Assembly: GCF_009936045.1 (NCBI RefSeq)
Contig: NZ_QWEQ01000027.1
Coordinates: 1-45,077 of the forward strand
Source: Emergencia sp. 1XD21-10
Lineage (GTDB): Bacteria > Bacillota > Clostridia > Peptostreptococcales > Anaerovoracaceae
DNA length: 45,077 bases
Reading direction: 5' to 3'
Below the pieces are notes generated by a model that searched no databases, had not been told where the DNA came from, and saw only the letters and a list, made by a program, of their open reading frames with translations. A program made the translations under genes and the position numbers. Below, piece after piece: positions 32,695 to 41,755 of the stretch. Numbering within the stretch: position 1 is the first letter of the stretch; each line of letters begins with the position of its first letter.

Positions 32695-34092
32695 ATGATG
32701 AAGACGATAGACTATATTTTTATGGCTCTGCTACTTGCAGCTGTTTTAATTGTTGGTCACTGCTCCAATCGCAAACTTTCGGATTCAAGTGATTTTCTGA
32801 CGATGAATAAAGGCTTGAATAAGCTGCAAACCGGACTGTCTATGGCGGCGACGGATTTTGGCGGGAGCGGACTGGTTGGCGCAGTAGGGTACTGCTATCT
32901 GATGGGGATGGGCGGCATGTGGTGGAACCTTGCCGCTGCGCCAGGATTCTTACTGATAGGCTTTGTTTTGGCGAAAAGGCTCAACGGTTTGAACGGACTT
33001 ACTGTACCGGATTATTTGGGTAAACGATATGGATTGAGCGTAAAGTACATTACCAGTGTAATGCACATCTGTGCGTCTGTTGCTGCACTGTCGACACAGT
33101 TTACGGTTTCATCTGTAATGCTTAACACGTTGACTGGTTTAGACGTGCGAATTACACTGGTAATCGGAATGCTTATTACATTGTTTTTGACTAGCGGGGG
33201 TTTGAGAACTGTTGTTAATACAGACATTTTGCTGTTCTTTGTTATGGTGGCGGCTGTTTTTACGGCAGTACCTGTGACAATCAGTGCAGGTGGAGGCCTT
33301 GGAGAAATAACGAGGAGTTTGCCGGAAGGATTTATGTCGATCGGCAGTATAGGCATATGGACGCCGTTGTCCTGGGGGATTTTGTTTGGCATCTCTTATG
33401 GGACCAATCAGAATTATATACAACGAATTGTATCTGCAAAAGACGGCAGTACGGCAAGATTTGGGATGCTGTTTACTGCAGGATTTTATGTTGTGGTTTC
33501 GGCAGCAACGGGGTTAATTGGTGTAAGCGCTGTGTCGCTTCTTCCAGAGATAACAGACTCGAATATGGTGTTTTCGACGCTTCTTGTTAAAGTGCTGCCT
33601 GCAGGCTTTGCGGGGATTGCAGTTGCTGGTGTTTTCGCGGCGACGATTTCGACCAGTACTTCGGTATTGCATGCGGTTACAGTGCTTAGTGTAAGTGATG
33701 TTCTGATGCCGATCGTGGAAAAGAGAGAAATAGAGCTGAGTGACGTGAAACTATCGAGGGTTACGACAGTTGTTATAGCGCTGATAAGTCTTGCTATTTC
33801 GTTGGCTTTTGATAATATCATTGCGGTGCTATATACATCCGGTTTATTTTACAGTTCGGCAGTTTTCCTTCCGATGCTCTTGGGATTGTACACGGATTGG
33901 GCGACGAAGAAAGCGGCGATTGCCAGTGTGGCAGGCTCAATCATTTGCGGACTTGCATGGGAGTTTTTTGTCTTAGGCAAGGTGTCGATTCTTGGAAAAA
34001 TTCCATCGGTTTTAGTTAGCTTAGCTGTCAGTGGAATTTTGCTGTATGGTGTTTCGATGGTCTCAAAGGATAAGGCGTCGATAAGCAAGTAA
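32695..34092 (+). CDS. Sodium:solute symporter (SSS family)
   Basis: This 465-residue membrane protein has about 13 helices. It shows the SSS features SDSSDFLTMNKGLNKLQTGL near the N-terminus, GLSMAATDFGGSGLVGAVGY, and GVFAATISTSTSVLH in the region of the sodium-site helix 8. SSS members import sugars, proline, pantothenate or other organic acids with sodium; the substrate is unknown here. ATG 32695 is doubled (ATGATG), and only a weak AGAAGG lies upstream, suggesting coupling with the amidohydrolase gene that ends 15 bp before. Its stop lies 20 bp before the GNAT remnant, so its downstream neighbour was probably replaced by recombination. Confidence 0.85.
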   Translation: MMKTIDYIFMALLLAAVLIVGHCSNRKLSDSSDFLTMNKGLNKLQTGLSMAATDFGGSGLVGAVGYCYLMGMGGMWWNLAAAPGFLLIGFVLAKRLNGLNGLTVPDYLGKRYGLSVKYITSVMHICASVAALSTQFTVSSVMLNTLTGLDVRITLVIGMLITLFLTSGGLRTVVNTDILLFFVMVAAVFTAVPVTISAGGGLGEITRSLPEGFMSIGSIGIWTPLSWGILFGISYGTNQNYIQRIVSAKDGSTARFGMLFTAGFYVVVSAATGLIGVSAVSLLPEITDSNMVFSTLLVKVLPAGFAGIAVAGVFAATISTSTSVLHAVTVLSVSDVLMPIVEKREIELSDVKLSRVTTVVIALISLAISLAFDNIIAVLYTSGLFYSSAVFLPMLLGLYTDWATKKAAIASVAGSIICGLAWEFFVLGKVSILGKIPSVLVSLAVSGILLYGVSMVSKDKASISK

Positions 34093-34112
34093 AAAATTAC
34101 GCGATTTTGCAG

Positions 34113-34289
34113 CGAGTCTATCCGGATCATTACACGGGAAATCCGGCGGCGCACCTATATCTGAATCTTGGATTTCAGTATGAGGGTGTGCTTCGAAAAA
34201 ACTGCAGAAAAAACGGGGTACTTTATGATGTGCACTTGATGTCTATGTTGGCAGAGGAATATTTTGAGAAATATGGGAAATCGATATAA
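34113..34289 (+). pseudogene. 3' remnant of a third GNAT gene copy
   Basis: From 34113 the frame reads RVYPDHYTGNPAAHLYLNLG and continues to LAEEYFEKYGKSI before a stop. It matches residues 124-174 of the two intact copies with one change (L127P). The first 123 codons, including the acetyl-CoA loop, are missing, and no start codon or promoter for it is visible. The break lies 20 bp past the symporter stop, marking a recombination joint. Confidence 0.88.
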
Positions 34290-34416
34290 AAAGCGAATGA
34301 CATCATGAAATAGGAAGTCTAAGCCATGGTACGGCTTTGCGTCCAGAAGAAAATATCCCCGTACACCTAACCGGCACGGAAAGAATCTCGAGGCAGAAGT
34401 CTTGGGATTCTTTTTT
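34290..34416 (+). ncRNA. Candidate small RNA or 3' UTR element with terminator
   Basis: No coding frame is visible. AAGCC-ATGGTAC-GGCTT forms a small hairpin at 34321-34337, then comes unpaired sequence, then a strong terminator (13-bp stem AAAGAATCTCGAG/CTTGGGATTCTTT with two wobbles, 34380-34413, and a T run). I do not recognise a known RNA family and see no clear promoter of its own. It may simply be the 3' end of the symporter transcript. Confidence 0.3.
34380..34416 (+). terminator. Terminator closing module B
   Basis: A 13-bp stem with two wobble pairs (34380-34392 with 34401-34413) runs into six T at 34411-34416. Confidence 0.8.
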
Positions 34417-34446
34417 CGTTTTGGCCGAGAGGGAAACTCCCGTCAA

Positions 34447-34549
34447 TTATCAATATGATAAAAATGAATTAATATATTGAAATATTTATAAAAATTTATT
34501 AGAATGATAATTGAACCTTTCCTGATTATCAAAATGATAATCAGGAAAG
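34447..34549. promoter_or_regulatory. Two TTATC-N5-GATAA dyads, candidate enhancer sites
   Basis: TTATCAATATGATAA lies at 34447-34461 and TTATCAAAATGATAA at 34526-34540. The second is the core of a perfect 14-bp inverted repeat, CTTTCCTGATTATC/GATAATCAGGAAAG (34517-34549). Centres lie about 80 and 160 bp upstream of the sigma-54 promoter, the usual position for enhancer-binding activators. The likely binder is the Fis-type domain of the activator encoded three genes downstream. Confidence 0.6.
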
Positions 34550-34603
34550 ACAAAGAAAAAATCGATACGGAAGAAATCTTCGTTTTGTAAGGGTTCAAGG
34601 AGA

Positions 34604-34619
34604 TGGCACAATAATTGCT
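34604..34619 (+). promoter_or_regulatory. Sigma-54 promoter of module C
   Basis: TGGCACAATAATTGCT matches the consensus TGGCACG-N4-TTGCW except for one base; GG (34605-34606) and GC (34617-34618) are exactly 10 bp apart. The predicted start is about 48 bp before ATG 34678. A sigma-54 activator gene lies in the same operon. Confidence 0.85.
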
Positions 34620-34677
34620 TTATAAATAATAAAGGAACTTGTCTACAAAACAGCGCATAATCTTAAGGAGGAATGAA

Positions 34678-36081
34678 ATGGAAACTTTAAATGACAAGAA
34701 AAGCAGAGTTCCACATACGTATGTCATTATTTGCGGATTTGTAATCTTAATGGCAATTTTAACGTACGTTATCCCTGCGGGTAGTTACAGCACAGTGTTT
34801 AATGAGGAAATCGGGAAAGATGTCATTGATCCTAATTCGTTTGAATATGTGGAAAAATCACCGGTTTCGCTGCTTTCACTACTTACTTCTGTCACACTTG
34901 GAATGCAGGGCGTGGGAGACGTTATTTTCTTCGTATTTATCATTGGTGGATCCATGGAAATCATCAATGCAACCGGTGCAATTGAGCATGGTGTGGGAAC
35001 CTTAGCCAGAAACAAATTTATGGGCAAGTTTTTTATCCCAGTTTTCGCTTTTGTTTTTGGTCTGATGGGCGCAACATTCGGTGCATCTGATGAACTGGTG
35101 GTATTTGCACCTATTGGAGTAGCAGTAGCCCACGCTTTTGGATATGATGCCCTTACTGGTCTGTCAGCAGTTACCCTTGGTGCAGCATGCGGATTCAATG
35201 CAGGATTTTTAAATCCATTTTCTACAGGTGTTGCACAATCTATTGCTGAGTTACCAATGTACTCCGGCATCGAACTGAGAATTGTTGTTTTTGTGATCAT
35301 GTTTGCTGTGACAGTCTGGTATATCATGCGCTACGCAAAAAAGGTGAAGGCAGATCCGAAAGCCAGCATTGTCTACGGATGCAGATGTGAAACAGAAAAA
35401 GAAGATGTGGATATTTCTCAGATCGCGAAGATGGGAAAAAGAGATGTTGCAATTATGCTTCTGTTTGTAGCCGGAATCATATTCATGGTATACGGTGTAT
35501 TCAACTGGGAGTGGTACATTGATGAAATGTCAGGTATTTTCATTGCAGTTGGAGTGATTGCCGGAATCATCGGTGGATTGAATCTGAACAAAATTGCAAA
35601 TACTTTTGTTGAAGGTGCGGCATCACTGACTTTTGGCGCACTGGTAACAGGGTTTGCGAAAGCCATCGTAATTGTTATGGAAGAAGGTCAGATTATGGAT
35701 ACCATCATTCATGCCCTGAGTCAGGCTGTCATTGCGCTGCCTACAGGCATCTCTGTAGTCGGCATGTTTATTGTGCAGATTATAGTAAACTTTTTTATTC
35801 CATCTTCCACAGGGCAGGCGGCAACCATTATGCCGATTATGATTCCGCTTTCTGATATTGTGCAGGTTACAAGACAGACTGCAGTACTTTGCTTCCAGTT
35901 TGGAGACGGTTTCAGCAATTCTATTATTCCGACCTCCACAGTACTGATGTCCTATCTGGCAGTAACGAAGGTTCCGTACAATAAGTGGTTCAAATTTATC
36001 TGGCCGCTGATGCTGATCTGGATCTGCATAGGTGCAGTGATTCTGATTGCGGCAAATCTGATCAATTACGGACCGTTTTAA
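34678..36081 (+). CDS. YfcC-family (DcuC-like) transporter
   Basis: This 467-residue membrane protein has about 12 helices. It fits the YfcC/COG1288 group of the C4-dicarboxylate-type superfamily: HTYVIICGFVILMAILTYVI and PAGSY near the start, GLMGATFGASDELVVFAPI, and NFFIPSSTGQAATIMPIMIP in the second half. Members are annotated as basic amino acid or dicarboxylate transporters with little evidence. ATG 34678 follows AAGGAGG. It is the first gene under the sigma-54 promoter. The neighbouring cysteine desulfidase suggests a sulfur-containing amino acid as cargo, which is inference. Confidence 0.82.
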   Translation: METLNDKKSRVPHTYVIICGFVILMAILTYVIPAGSYSTVFNEEIGKDVIDPNSFEYVEKSPVSLLSLLTSVTLGMQGVGDVIFFVFIIGGSMEIINATGAIEHGVGTLARNKFMGKFFIPVFAFVFGLMGATFGASDELVVFAPIGVAVAHAFGYDALTGLSAVTLGAACGFNAGFLNPFSTGVAQSIAELPMYSGIELRIVVFVIMFAVTVWYIMRYAKKVKADPKASIVYGCRCETEKEDVDISQIAKMGKRDVAIMLLFVAGIIFMVYGVFNWEWYIDEMSGIFIAVGVIAGIIGGLNLNKIANTFVEGAASLTFGALVTGFAKAIVIVMEEGQIMDTIIHALSQAVIALPTGISVVGMFIVQIIVNFFIPSSTGQAATIMPIMIPLSDIVQVTRQTAVLCFQFGDGFSNSIIPTSTVLMSYLAVTKVPYNKWFKFIWPLMLIWICIGAVILIAANLINYGPF

Positions 36082-36093
36082 AGGAGGGACAAT

Positions 36094-37122
36094 ATGTGTA
36101 GCAGAACTATGACAAAAACAGAACGCGTCAAAGCGGCAGTCAACTTTCAAGAAGTAGATAGAATTCCTTTGGGGCTCTGGCCACATCACACGGATGTGGA
36201 TCAGGACTATGTGAAACTGGCCGATAAACAGTTTGCCTTTTACAGAGAAACAGATATTGATTTTGTAAAGCTGATGCCTTTTGGACTTTACACGGTAGAA
36301 GATTACGGATGTAAAATTGAAAAAATATGCCAGCCGGATCAGTGGCCACGAATCGTAGAAGCGTTTATAGAGACGCCGGAGGACTGGGAAAAAATCGTGC
36401 CTCTTGACGTGACAAAGGGCACCTACGGCAATCAGCTGAAATATGCGGAAAGAATGCTGCAGCTTATGAAAGAACACCAGGATGAGGCGCCGGTGATTCA
36501 CACCATTTTCAGTCCAATCACTACATTGTACAAGCTGTTGGGCGAAAAGAAACTCTTTGAGGAAATCGAAGCGCATCCGACACTGGTGCATCGTGCGCTG
36601 GAGCAGGTTACGGAAACTACAATTGCCTTTGTAAACGAAAACATCAAACTTGGCGTCAGCGGGTTTTTCTTTGCAAGTCAGCTTGCAAACTACAGATTTA
36701 TGACGGACGAAATGTATGATGTATTTGGTGAGCAGTATGATTTGAAAGTCATCGGTGCATATGCAGACCGAACCTGGTTCAACGTAATTCACGTACATAG
36801 CTTTACACAGGAAAAAGAGAAGTCCATGTTTGAAAGACTTGCAAACTACCCGGGCACCTGTCTCAACTGGCATGACAGATGGGTGGGACCGAGTTTGGCA
36901 GAGGCTAGAAAATACACGGACAAATGTCTGATTGGAGGCATTAATGAAGAGCAGTATTTCAACAAAACTAGCTATCAAAACGTATATGGACATATTCGCG
37001 AGGCAGTAGAAATGGCAGGCAGAACTGGATTCATGCTGGGACCGGGGTGTACCATCTACGAGGATACACCACTTGAAAATTACCTGGCTGCGAGAATTGC
37101 GGCAACCAAGTACGGTAAATAA
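36094..37122 (+). CDS. Uroporphyrinogen decarboxylase-like putative methyltransferase
   Basis: This 342-residue protein has the UroD fold (PF01208). It is not HemE: the N-terminal porphyrin-binding RQAGRY motif is absent, replaced by [13 protein letters not shown]. It resembles the MtaA/MtbA/CmuA group, which transfers methyl groups using zinc held by His-x-Cys and a later Cys. Here the site reads HVH (233-235) with C319 in LGPGCTI, a His-x-His variant. No corrinoid protein gene is nearby. GGAGGG precedes ATG 36094, 12 bp after the transporter. In context it may demethylate or dealkylate an imported thio- or amino compound; this is inference. Confidence 0.72.
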   Translation: MCSRTMTKTERVKAAVNFQEVDRIPLGLWPHHTDVDQDYVKLADKQFAFYRETDIDFVKLMPFGLYTVEDYGCKIEKICQPDQWPRIVEAFIETPEDWEKIVPLDVTKGTYGNQLKYAERMLQLMKEHQDEAPVIHTIFSPITTLYKLLGEKKLFEEIEAHPTLVHRALEQVTETTIAFVNENIKLGVSGFFFASQLANYRFMTDEMYDVFGEQYDLKVIGAYADRTWFNVIHVHSFTQEKEKSMFERLANYPGTCLNWHDRWVGPSLAEARKYTDKCLIGGINEEQYFNKTSYQNVYGHIREAVEMAGRTGFMLGPGCTIYEDTPLENYLAARIAATKYGK

Positions 37123-37139
37123 TATGTAGGGGAAGACGT

Positions 37140-38915
37140 ATGACAGAGTTAATGCACATTAGAGAATATGCTTTCGCAACGGCGAAAACCATTGCATCTG
37201 TAATCAACGAAGAGGTAGTCATCTGTGATAATGAGATGAATCTTTTAGGTGACAGCAATTGCAGCAGTCCTTCGGAACTGACTGATATTTCTGTGACGAA
37301 ACAGTCAATTATGCTCAATGCAATGGCACATAAGACAACGATTGTCAGCGAGGATATTAAGCATTCTTTAAAGGGATGCAGCCTGTGCGCGAATTTCAGA
37401 ACCTGTGATATTCACTCTATCATAGCTTTTCCTTTATTGAAAAATGACGTTGTAATAGGGTGCATCGCACTTTATTCCAAAGAAAAAAGACTTTCCGGCG
37501 ATAAAAAAGAACGCGTAGATCAGTTGAAGAATTTTATTTCAAAGATGTCAGAGCTGCTCATCAGTAAGCTGGACGAAAATCAGGAAAACTATGAACTGTC
37601 TGTTGTAAAAAAGCAGCTGCAGGCAGTTGTCGACCATATCGGCAGTGCAGTGGTATGTATTGATAACGATGAAAGAATTATTTATGGGAATCAGATGTTT
37701 AGGAAGCTTTTCGGCATCGGACCGAAGATGCCTGAAAGAATCACAGATATTCGCCAACTTGCAGAATGCAGCGAACTGATGAAGAGCCTATACCACGTAA
37801 ACGGAACCTTCAGCAAAGAGCTGTCCTTTTCGGACGGAAAAACTGAAATCAACCATGAAATGGTTACGGTTGTTTCCATCAACGATGAGGGCACACAGGT
37901 AGGCAGCGTGATTTATTTTCGGGACAGCGAAAAGTATTATGAGGAAATCAACCGAGTCACCAATGCATCTTCGGAAATGACATTTAAAGATTTGATCGGT
38001 AAAAGCAAACCGATTCAGAATCTGAAGATGCAGGCGCAGAAGATTGCCAACAGCTTATCGACCGTTCTGATTCAGGGAGAAAGCGGAACGGGAAAGGAAA
38101 TCATAGCAAGAGCGATACACAATGCAAGCAGAAGATCAGCGGGACCATTTATTTCTGTCAATTGTGCAGCAATTCCGGATAATCTTCTTGAAAGTGAACT
38201 GTTTGGGTATGAAGAGGGCGCATTCACCGGCGCGGCAAAGGGTGGGAGAATCGGCAAGTTTCAATTGGCAAACAAGGGAACTCTGCTTCTCGATGAAGTT
38301 GGAGAGATTCCGATTCATCTGCAGGCCAAGCTGCTTCGTGCCATTCAGGAAAAGAAAATACAGAGAATCGGTTCAAATGTTGATATCGCAACAGACATAA
38401 GAATTATTGCGGCAACCAATCGAAATCTTGAAGAGATGATTGTGTCCGGTGCATTCAGAGAAGATCTGTTTTACCGTCTTAATGTGATTCCGATTTATGT
38501 GCCGGCATTGCGGGAGCGGAAAAGTGACATTCCTTTTCTTGTGGATACCTTTATAAAAAAATACAATGAAGTGCTGAACAAAAATATCAGCAGATTTTCC
38601 AAAAAAGCGATGAAAATGCTGGAGACGTACGACTGGCCGGGGAATGTACGGGAACTGCAGAATGTTGTAGAATACTGCGTAAACATTTCCAATAGGAGGG
38701 TGATAGAGCCTGACAGTCTGCCTGCGCGTGTAAAATGTGAGAGAAAAGAATTTTCTATAGAGCATTCGGCAGAGATAAAGCCGCTGAAGGATGTAGAAAA
38801 GGCCTATATCGATGAGGCAATCCGTGTTTACGGTGATACTACCGAAGGCAAGCAGAAAGCTGCAGATGCGCTTGGCATCGGAATTGCGACATTGTATAGA
38901 AAACTGAAGGAGTGA
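37140..38915 (+). CDS. Sigma-54-dependent enhancer-binding activator
   Basis: This 591-residue activator has three parts: an N-terminal GAF-like sensor (about 1-145) with a cysteine cluster C80, C83, C89 ([10 protein letters not shown]); a PAS-like domain (about 155-265); and the AAA+ domain with Walker A GESGTGKE (313-320) and GAFTGA (360-365), the loop that contacts sigma-54. A Fis-type helix-turn-helix ends the protein ([18 protein letters not shown]). The cysteine cluster could bind iron-sulfur, metal or a thiol. It probably acts on the TTATC-N5-GATAA dyads before its own operon. GGGGAAG precedes ATG 37140. Confidence 0.93.
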   Translation: MTELMHIREYAFATAKTIASVINEEVVICDNEMNLLGDSNCSSPSELTDISVTKQSIMLNAMAHKTTIVSEDIKHSLKGCSLCANFRTCDIHSIIAFPLLKNDVVIGCIALYSKEKRLSGDKKERVDQLKNFISKMSELLISKLDENQENYELSVVKKQLQAVVDHIGSAVVCIDNDERIIYGNQMFRKLFGIGPKMPERITDIRQLAECSELMKSLYHVNGTFSKELSFSDGKTEINHEMVTVVSINDEGTQVGSVIYFRDSEKYYEEINRVTNASSEMTFKDLIGKSKPIQNLKMQAQKIANSLSTVLIQGESGTGKEIIARAIHNASRRSAGPFISVNCAAIPDNLLESELFGYEEGAFTGAAKGGRIGKFQLANKGTLLLDEVGEIPIHLQAKLLRAIQEKKIQRIGSNVDIATDIRIIAATNRNLEEMIVSGAFREDLFYRLNVIPIYVPALRERKSDIPFLVDTFIKKYNEVLNKNISRFSKKAMKMLETYDWPGNVRELQNVVEYCVNISNRRVIEPDSLPARVKCERKEFSIEHSAEIKPLKDVEKAYIDEAIRVYGDTTEGKQKAADALGIGIATLYRKLKE

Positions 38916-38923
38916 ACAAACAT

Positions 38924-40180
38924 ATGAAAAATGCATATATTAGAATATTGGAAACGGAACTGATGCCCGCCATGGGGTGTACAGAACCTATTGCGATTGC
39001 ATATGCAGGGGCAGTCGCCAGAAAAGTACTGGGAAATGTTCCGGAGAAGGTGTTGGTTCGCTGCAGCGGAAATATCATCAAAAATGTGAAAGGCGTGATT
39101 GTGCCATCCACGAAAGATATGAGAGGCATAGAGACCAGCGCACTTTTGGGCGTACTGTGGGGAAACCCGGATGACAAGCTGGAGGTTCTGAAGGGCATTA
39201 CGGAAGAACAGGTTGCGACAATGGTTCAGTATCTCGAAAAGGGCATCTGTTCTGTAGAGTTGGCTGCGGGTGTTGAGAATCTGTACATTGATATGATTAT
39301 TTCTGACGGCACCCACTGTGCGGAGGTCGTGATTTCGCAATGGCATACAAACATTGTCAAAGTTGCCAGAGACGGACAGTCGATTCTCGAAAGCGAAAGT
39401 GAGTCCTTCCATGATTTCGAGGAAGAGGAAAAGATTATGGATCTGAAAGGAATCTATGATTTTGCCAGAGAAGGCGATATTGCGGAATTGATTCCATACA
39501 TAGACCGTCAGATTCAGTATAATAAAGCGATTTCTGAAGAGGGCATAAAGAATCGGTATGGTGCAAACGTGGGAAAAAGCATTCTGAAACACAGACACCA
39601 TGAGATTCGTGAAGTTGCAAAGGCATATGCGGCAGCAGGCTCTGATGCCAGAATGGCAGGTTGTGAACTGCCGGTAGTAATCAATTCAGGCAGCGGAAAC
39701 CAGGGGATCACCGTATCTGTTCCCGTTGTTAAGTACGCAGAATATTTAGGTGTATCGGATGAAAAGCTGTATCGCGCGCTGATTCTCAGCAATTTAGTAG
39801 CAATACATATCAAAAGAGGGATCGGAAAATTGTCAGCTTTTTGTGGCGTCGTGGGGGCTGCCTGCGGTGCGGGTGCTGGTATCAGTTTTCTGTATGACGA
39901 CTCTTTTGATGTGATTTCCAATGGTGTGATCAACACCCTGGGAAATGTTTCGGGTATCGTATGTGATGGTGCGAAAGCATCCTGTGCTGCAAAGATTGCA
40001 TCTGCCCTAGATGCGTCAATTATGGCCAGGGAACTTGCCATAGATGGCAGCAGATTTCAGGATGGAGAAGGGCTGGTTGAAGAATCCGCTGAGGAGACCA
40101 TTGAAAACATATGGAGACTGGGAAAAGAAGGGATGAAGAATACTGACACGGAAATATTGAATATGATGATTTCCAATTAA
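38924..40180 (+). CDS. cyuA: L-cysteine desulfidase (CyuA/UPF0597-type)
   Basis: This 418-residue iron-sulfur enzyme belongs to the family that breaks L-cysteine into pyruvate, ammonia and sulfide, related to the alpha part of iron-sulfur serine dehydratase. Cluster-ligand candidates are C19 (MGCTEP), C307 (FCGVVGAACG), C347 (IVCDG) and C354 (KASCAAK). ATG 38924 is 11 bases past GGAG; a GTG at 38912 overlaps that site. It lies just after the activator, so it is in the same sigma-54 operon. Relatives such as E. coli cyuA are induced by cysteine. Activity on serine or other thiols cannot be excluded. Confidence 0.85.
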   Translation: MKNAYIRILETELMPAMGCTEPIAIAYAGAVARKVLGNVPEKVLVRCSGNIIKNVKGVIVPSTKDMRGIETSALLGVLWGNPDDKLEVLKGITEEQVATMVQYLEKGICSVELAAGVENLYIDMIISDGTHCAEVVISQWHTNIVKVARDGQSILESESESFHDFEEEEKIMDLKGIYDFAREGDIAELIPYIDRQIQYNKAISEEGIKNRYGANVGKSILKHRHHEIREVAKAYAAAGSDARMAGCELPVVINSGSGNQGITVSVPVVKYAEYLGVSDEKLYRALILSNLVAIHIKRGIGKLSAFCGVVGAACGAGAGISFLYDDSFDVISNGVINTLGNVSGIVCDGAKASCAAKIASALDASIMARELAIDGSRFQDGEGLVEESAEETIENIWRLGKEGMKNTDTEILNMMISN

Positions 40181-40199
40181 TTTTGAGGAGCTGAAAAGT

Positions 40200-41093
40200 A
40201 TGGAATATAAAAAAGATGACGCCAAACAAGTAATCATTCGTGTTTCCAATGTGAGTCTTGTATGGAATATTTTGTTGGCGTCAGTCAAGCTGGTGGCTGG
40301 AGTCATTGCCAATTCCCATGCTATGATTTCTGATGCAATCCATTCCGGTTCAGACGTTTTGGGCACAGGTCTGGTGATTTTAGGCGCACATCTTTCTGGA
40401 AAAAAGGCAGATAAGGAGCATCCTTACGGTCATGAAAGAATGGAATGTGTCATTGCGCTGCTTCTTGCAAATATACTTGTGCTGGCTGGCATTGCAATTG
40501 GATATGCAGGGATAAAAACGGTGCTTTCTATCAGAGCTGGGGCAACTGTTGCAGCGCCCGGAACCCTTGCGCTTGCAGCGGCGGTGGTGTCCATCCTTGT
40601 AAAGGAAGGTATGTACTGGTATACGATTATTGCAGCCAGGAAAATCAATTCGGTTTCTCTGAAAGCGGAAGCCTGGCACCACAGATCTGATGCATTCTCC
40701 TCTGTGGGCAGTTTGATTGGAATTGCCGGCGCTCGTATGGGATTTGCAGTTCTGGATCCTATTGCAAGTATTGTAATTTGTATTTTTATTATCAAGATTG
40801 CTGTAGATATTTTCCTTGAGACTGTGGATAAAATGGTGGATAAAAGCTGCGATGACAGCATCATACAGAACATGGAGCAGGAAATTAAAAATGTGCAGGG
40901 TGTGATCGATATTGATGATATCAAGACGAGACAATTTGGTGCGAAAATGTATGTAGATGTGGAAATTCAGGTAGATGGCGAACTGAGCCTTAAGAATGCG
41001 CATACGATTGCAGAAGACGTCCATGCGACGATTGAGCGCAGTGATGAGAATATCAAGCATTGTATGGTTCATGTAAATCCTTCTTTGAACTGA
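40200..41093 (+). CDS. Cation diffusion facilitator metal exporter
   Basis: This 297-residue CDF protein has six helices. Its metal-site motifs are HxxxD in DAIHSGSD (H48, D52) on helix 2 and HxxxD in EAWHHRSDAF on helix 5, with the HPYGHERME loop after helix 2 and a C-terminal cytoplasmic domain ending in CMVHVNP. It exports zinc, iron or manganese; the ion is uncertain. GAGGAG precedes ATG 40200, 19 bp after cyuA, so it is probably the last gene of the sigma-54 operon. An exporter next to a sulfide-releasing iron-sulfur enzyme may serve metal balance. Confidence 0.88.
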   Translation: MEYKKDDAKQVIIRVSNVSLVWNILLASVKLVAGVIANSHAMISDAIHSGSDVLGTGLVILGAHLSGKKADKEHPYGHERMECVIALLLANILVLAGIAIGYAGIKTVLSIRAGATVAAPGTLALAAAVVSILVKEGMYWYTIIAARKINSVSLKAEAWHHRSDAFSSVGSLIGIAGARMGFAVLDPIASIVICIFIIKIAVDIFLETVDKMVDKSCDDSIIQNMEQEIKNVQGVIDIDDIKTRQFGAKMYVDVEIQVDGELSLKNAHTIAEDVHATIERSDENIKHCMVHVNPSLN

Positions 41094-41338
41094 AGGTGGA
41101 TGGCATTATATACTTTTTAGGGGTTTCACCTGTGTGTCTAAACGGAATAGAGATTTTTAGAAGTCAAAGATTGTTCCCACACCTTCGGCTAAATTTACAG
41201 CAAAATCAGGAATAATTTCCTTGCACTTGGAAAAAATATGTGATAAAATATTAGAGCGTTTCGAATGAAATTGACCCTAGAAGTGATTTAGGGTCAGTTT
41301 GATTGTGAAAATAAAGTTTAAAAAGAAAGGAGAAACGA
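41094..41338 (+). promoter_or_regulatory. str operon promoter and leader hairpin
   Basis: The gap before rpsL holds TTGCAC (41221-41226) and TAAAAT (41244-41249) with 17-bp spacing and an upstream TG, an extended -10 promoter. A perfect 8-bp hairpin, TGACCCTA/TAGGGTCA (41272-41279 with 41289-41296), lies in the leader and lacks a T run, so it is more likely a regulatory or stability element than a terminator. I see no clear terminator for the CDF gene. Confidence 0.6.
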
Positions 41339-41755
41339 ATGCCTACTATTAACCAATTAGTACGTCAGGGCAGAACCAGTTCTGTTAAGAAGTCAACCGC
41401 TCCTGCTCTCGGTAAGGGTATGAACTCTTTAAGAAGAGTAGCAACTAACACCAACTCACCACAGAAGAGAGGCGTGTGCACTTCAGTTAAGACTGTAACC
41501 CCTAAGAAGCCGAATTCCGCTCTTAGAAAGGTTGCCAGAGTACGTCTGTCCAACGGTATCGAAGTAACCGCTTATATTCCTGGTATCGGTCACAACCTGC
41601 AGGAACACAGCGTAGTGCTGATTAGAGGCGGAAGAGTTAAGGACCTCCCAGGTGTGCGTTATCACATCATCAGAGGTACACTGGACACTGCCGGCGTAAA
41701 CAACAGAAATCAGGCTCGTTCCAAGTACGGTGCTAAGAGACCTAAGAAGAAATAA
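41339..41755 (+). CDS. rpsL: 30S ribosomal protein S12
   Basis: Ribosomal protein S12 (138 residues) sits at the decoding centre. The streptomycin-relevant loop [11 protein letters not shown] is of wild-type sequence, as is the later [10 protein letters not shown] loop, so streptomycin sensitivity is predicted from this gene. AAAGGAG precedes ATG 41339. It is the first gene of the str operon but is separated from rpsG by 456 bp, much more than usual. Confidence 0.98.
   Translation: MPTINQLVRQGRTSSVKKSTAPALGKGMNSLRRVATNTNSPQKRGVCTSVKTVTPKKPNSALRKVARVRLSNGIEVTAYIPGIGHNLQEHSVVLIRGGRVKDLPGVRYHIIRGTLDTAGVNNRNQARSKYGAKRPKKK

Noticed and set aside
35623-36993. 456-codon minus-strand ORF
   Set aside because: It is antisense to the YfcC and UroD-like genes, which have clear families, ribosome sites and a promoter; its composition is not protein-like.
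36094-37122. HemE, true uroporphyrinogen decarboxylase
   Set aside because: The RQAGRY porphyrin-binding motif is missing and there are no heme genes around.
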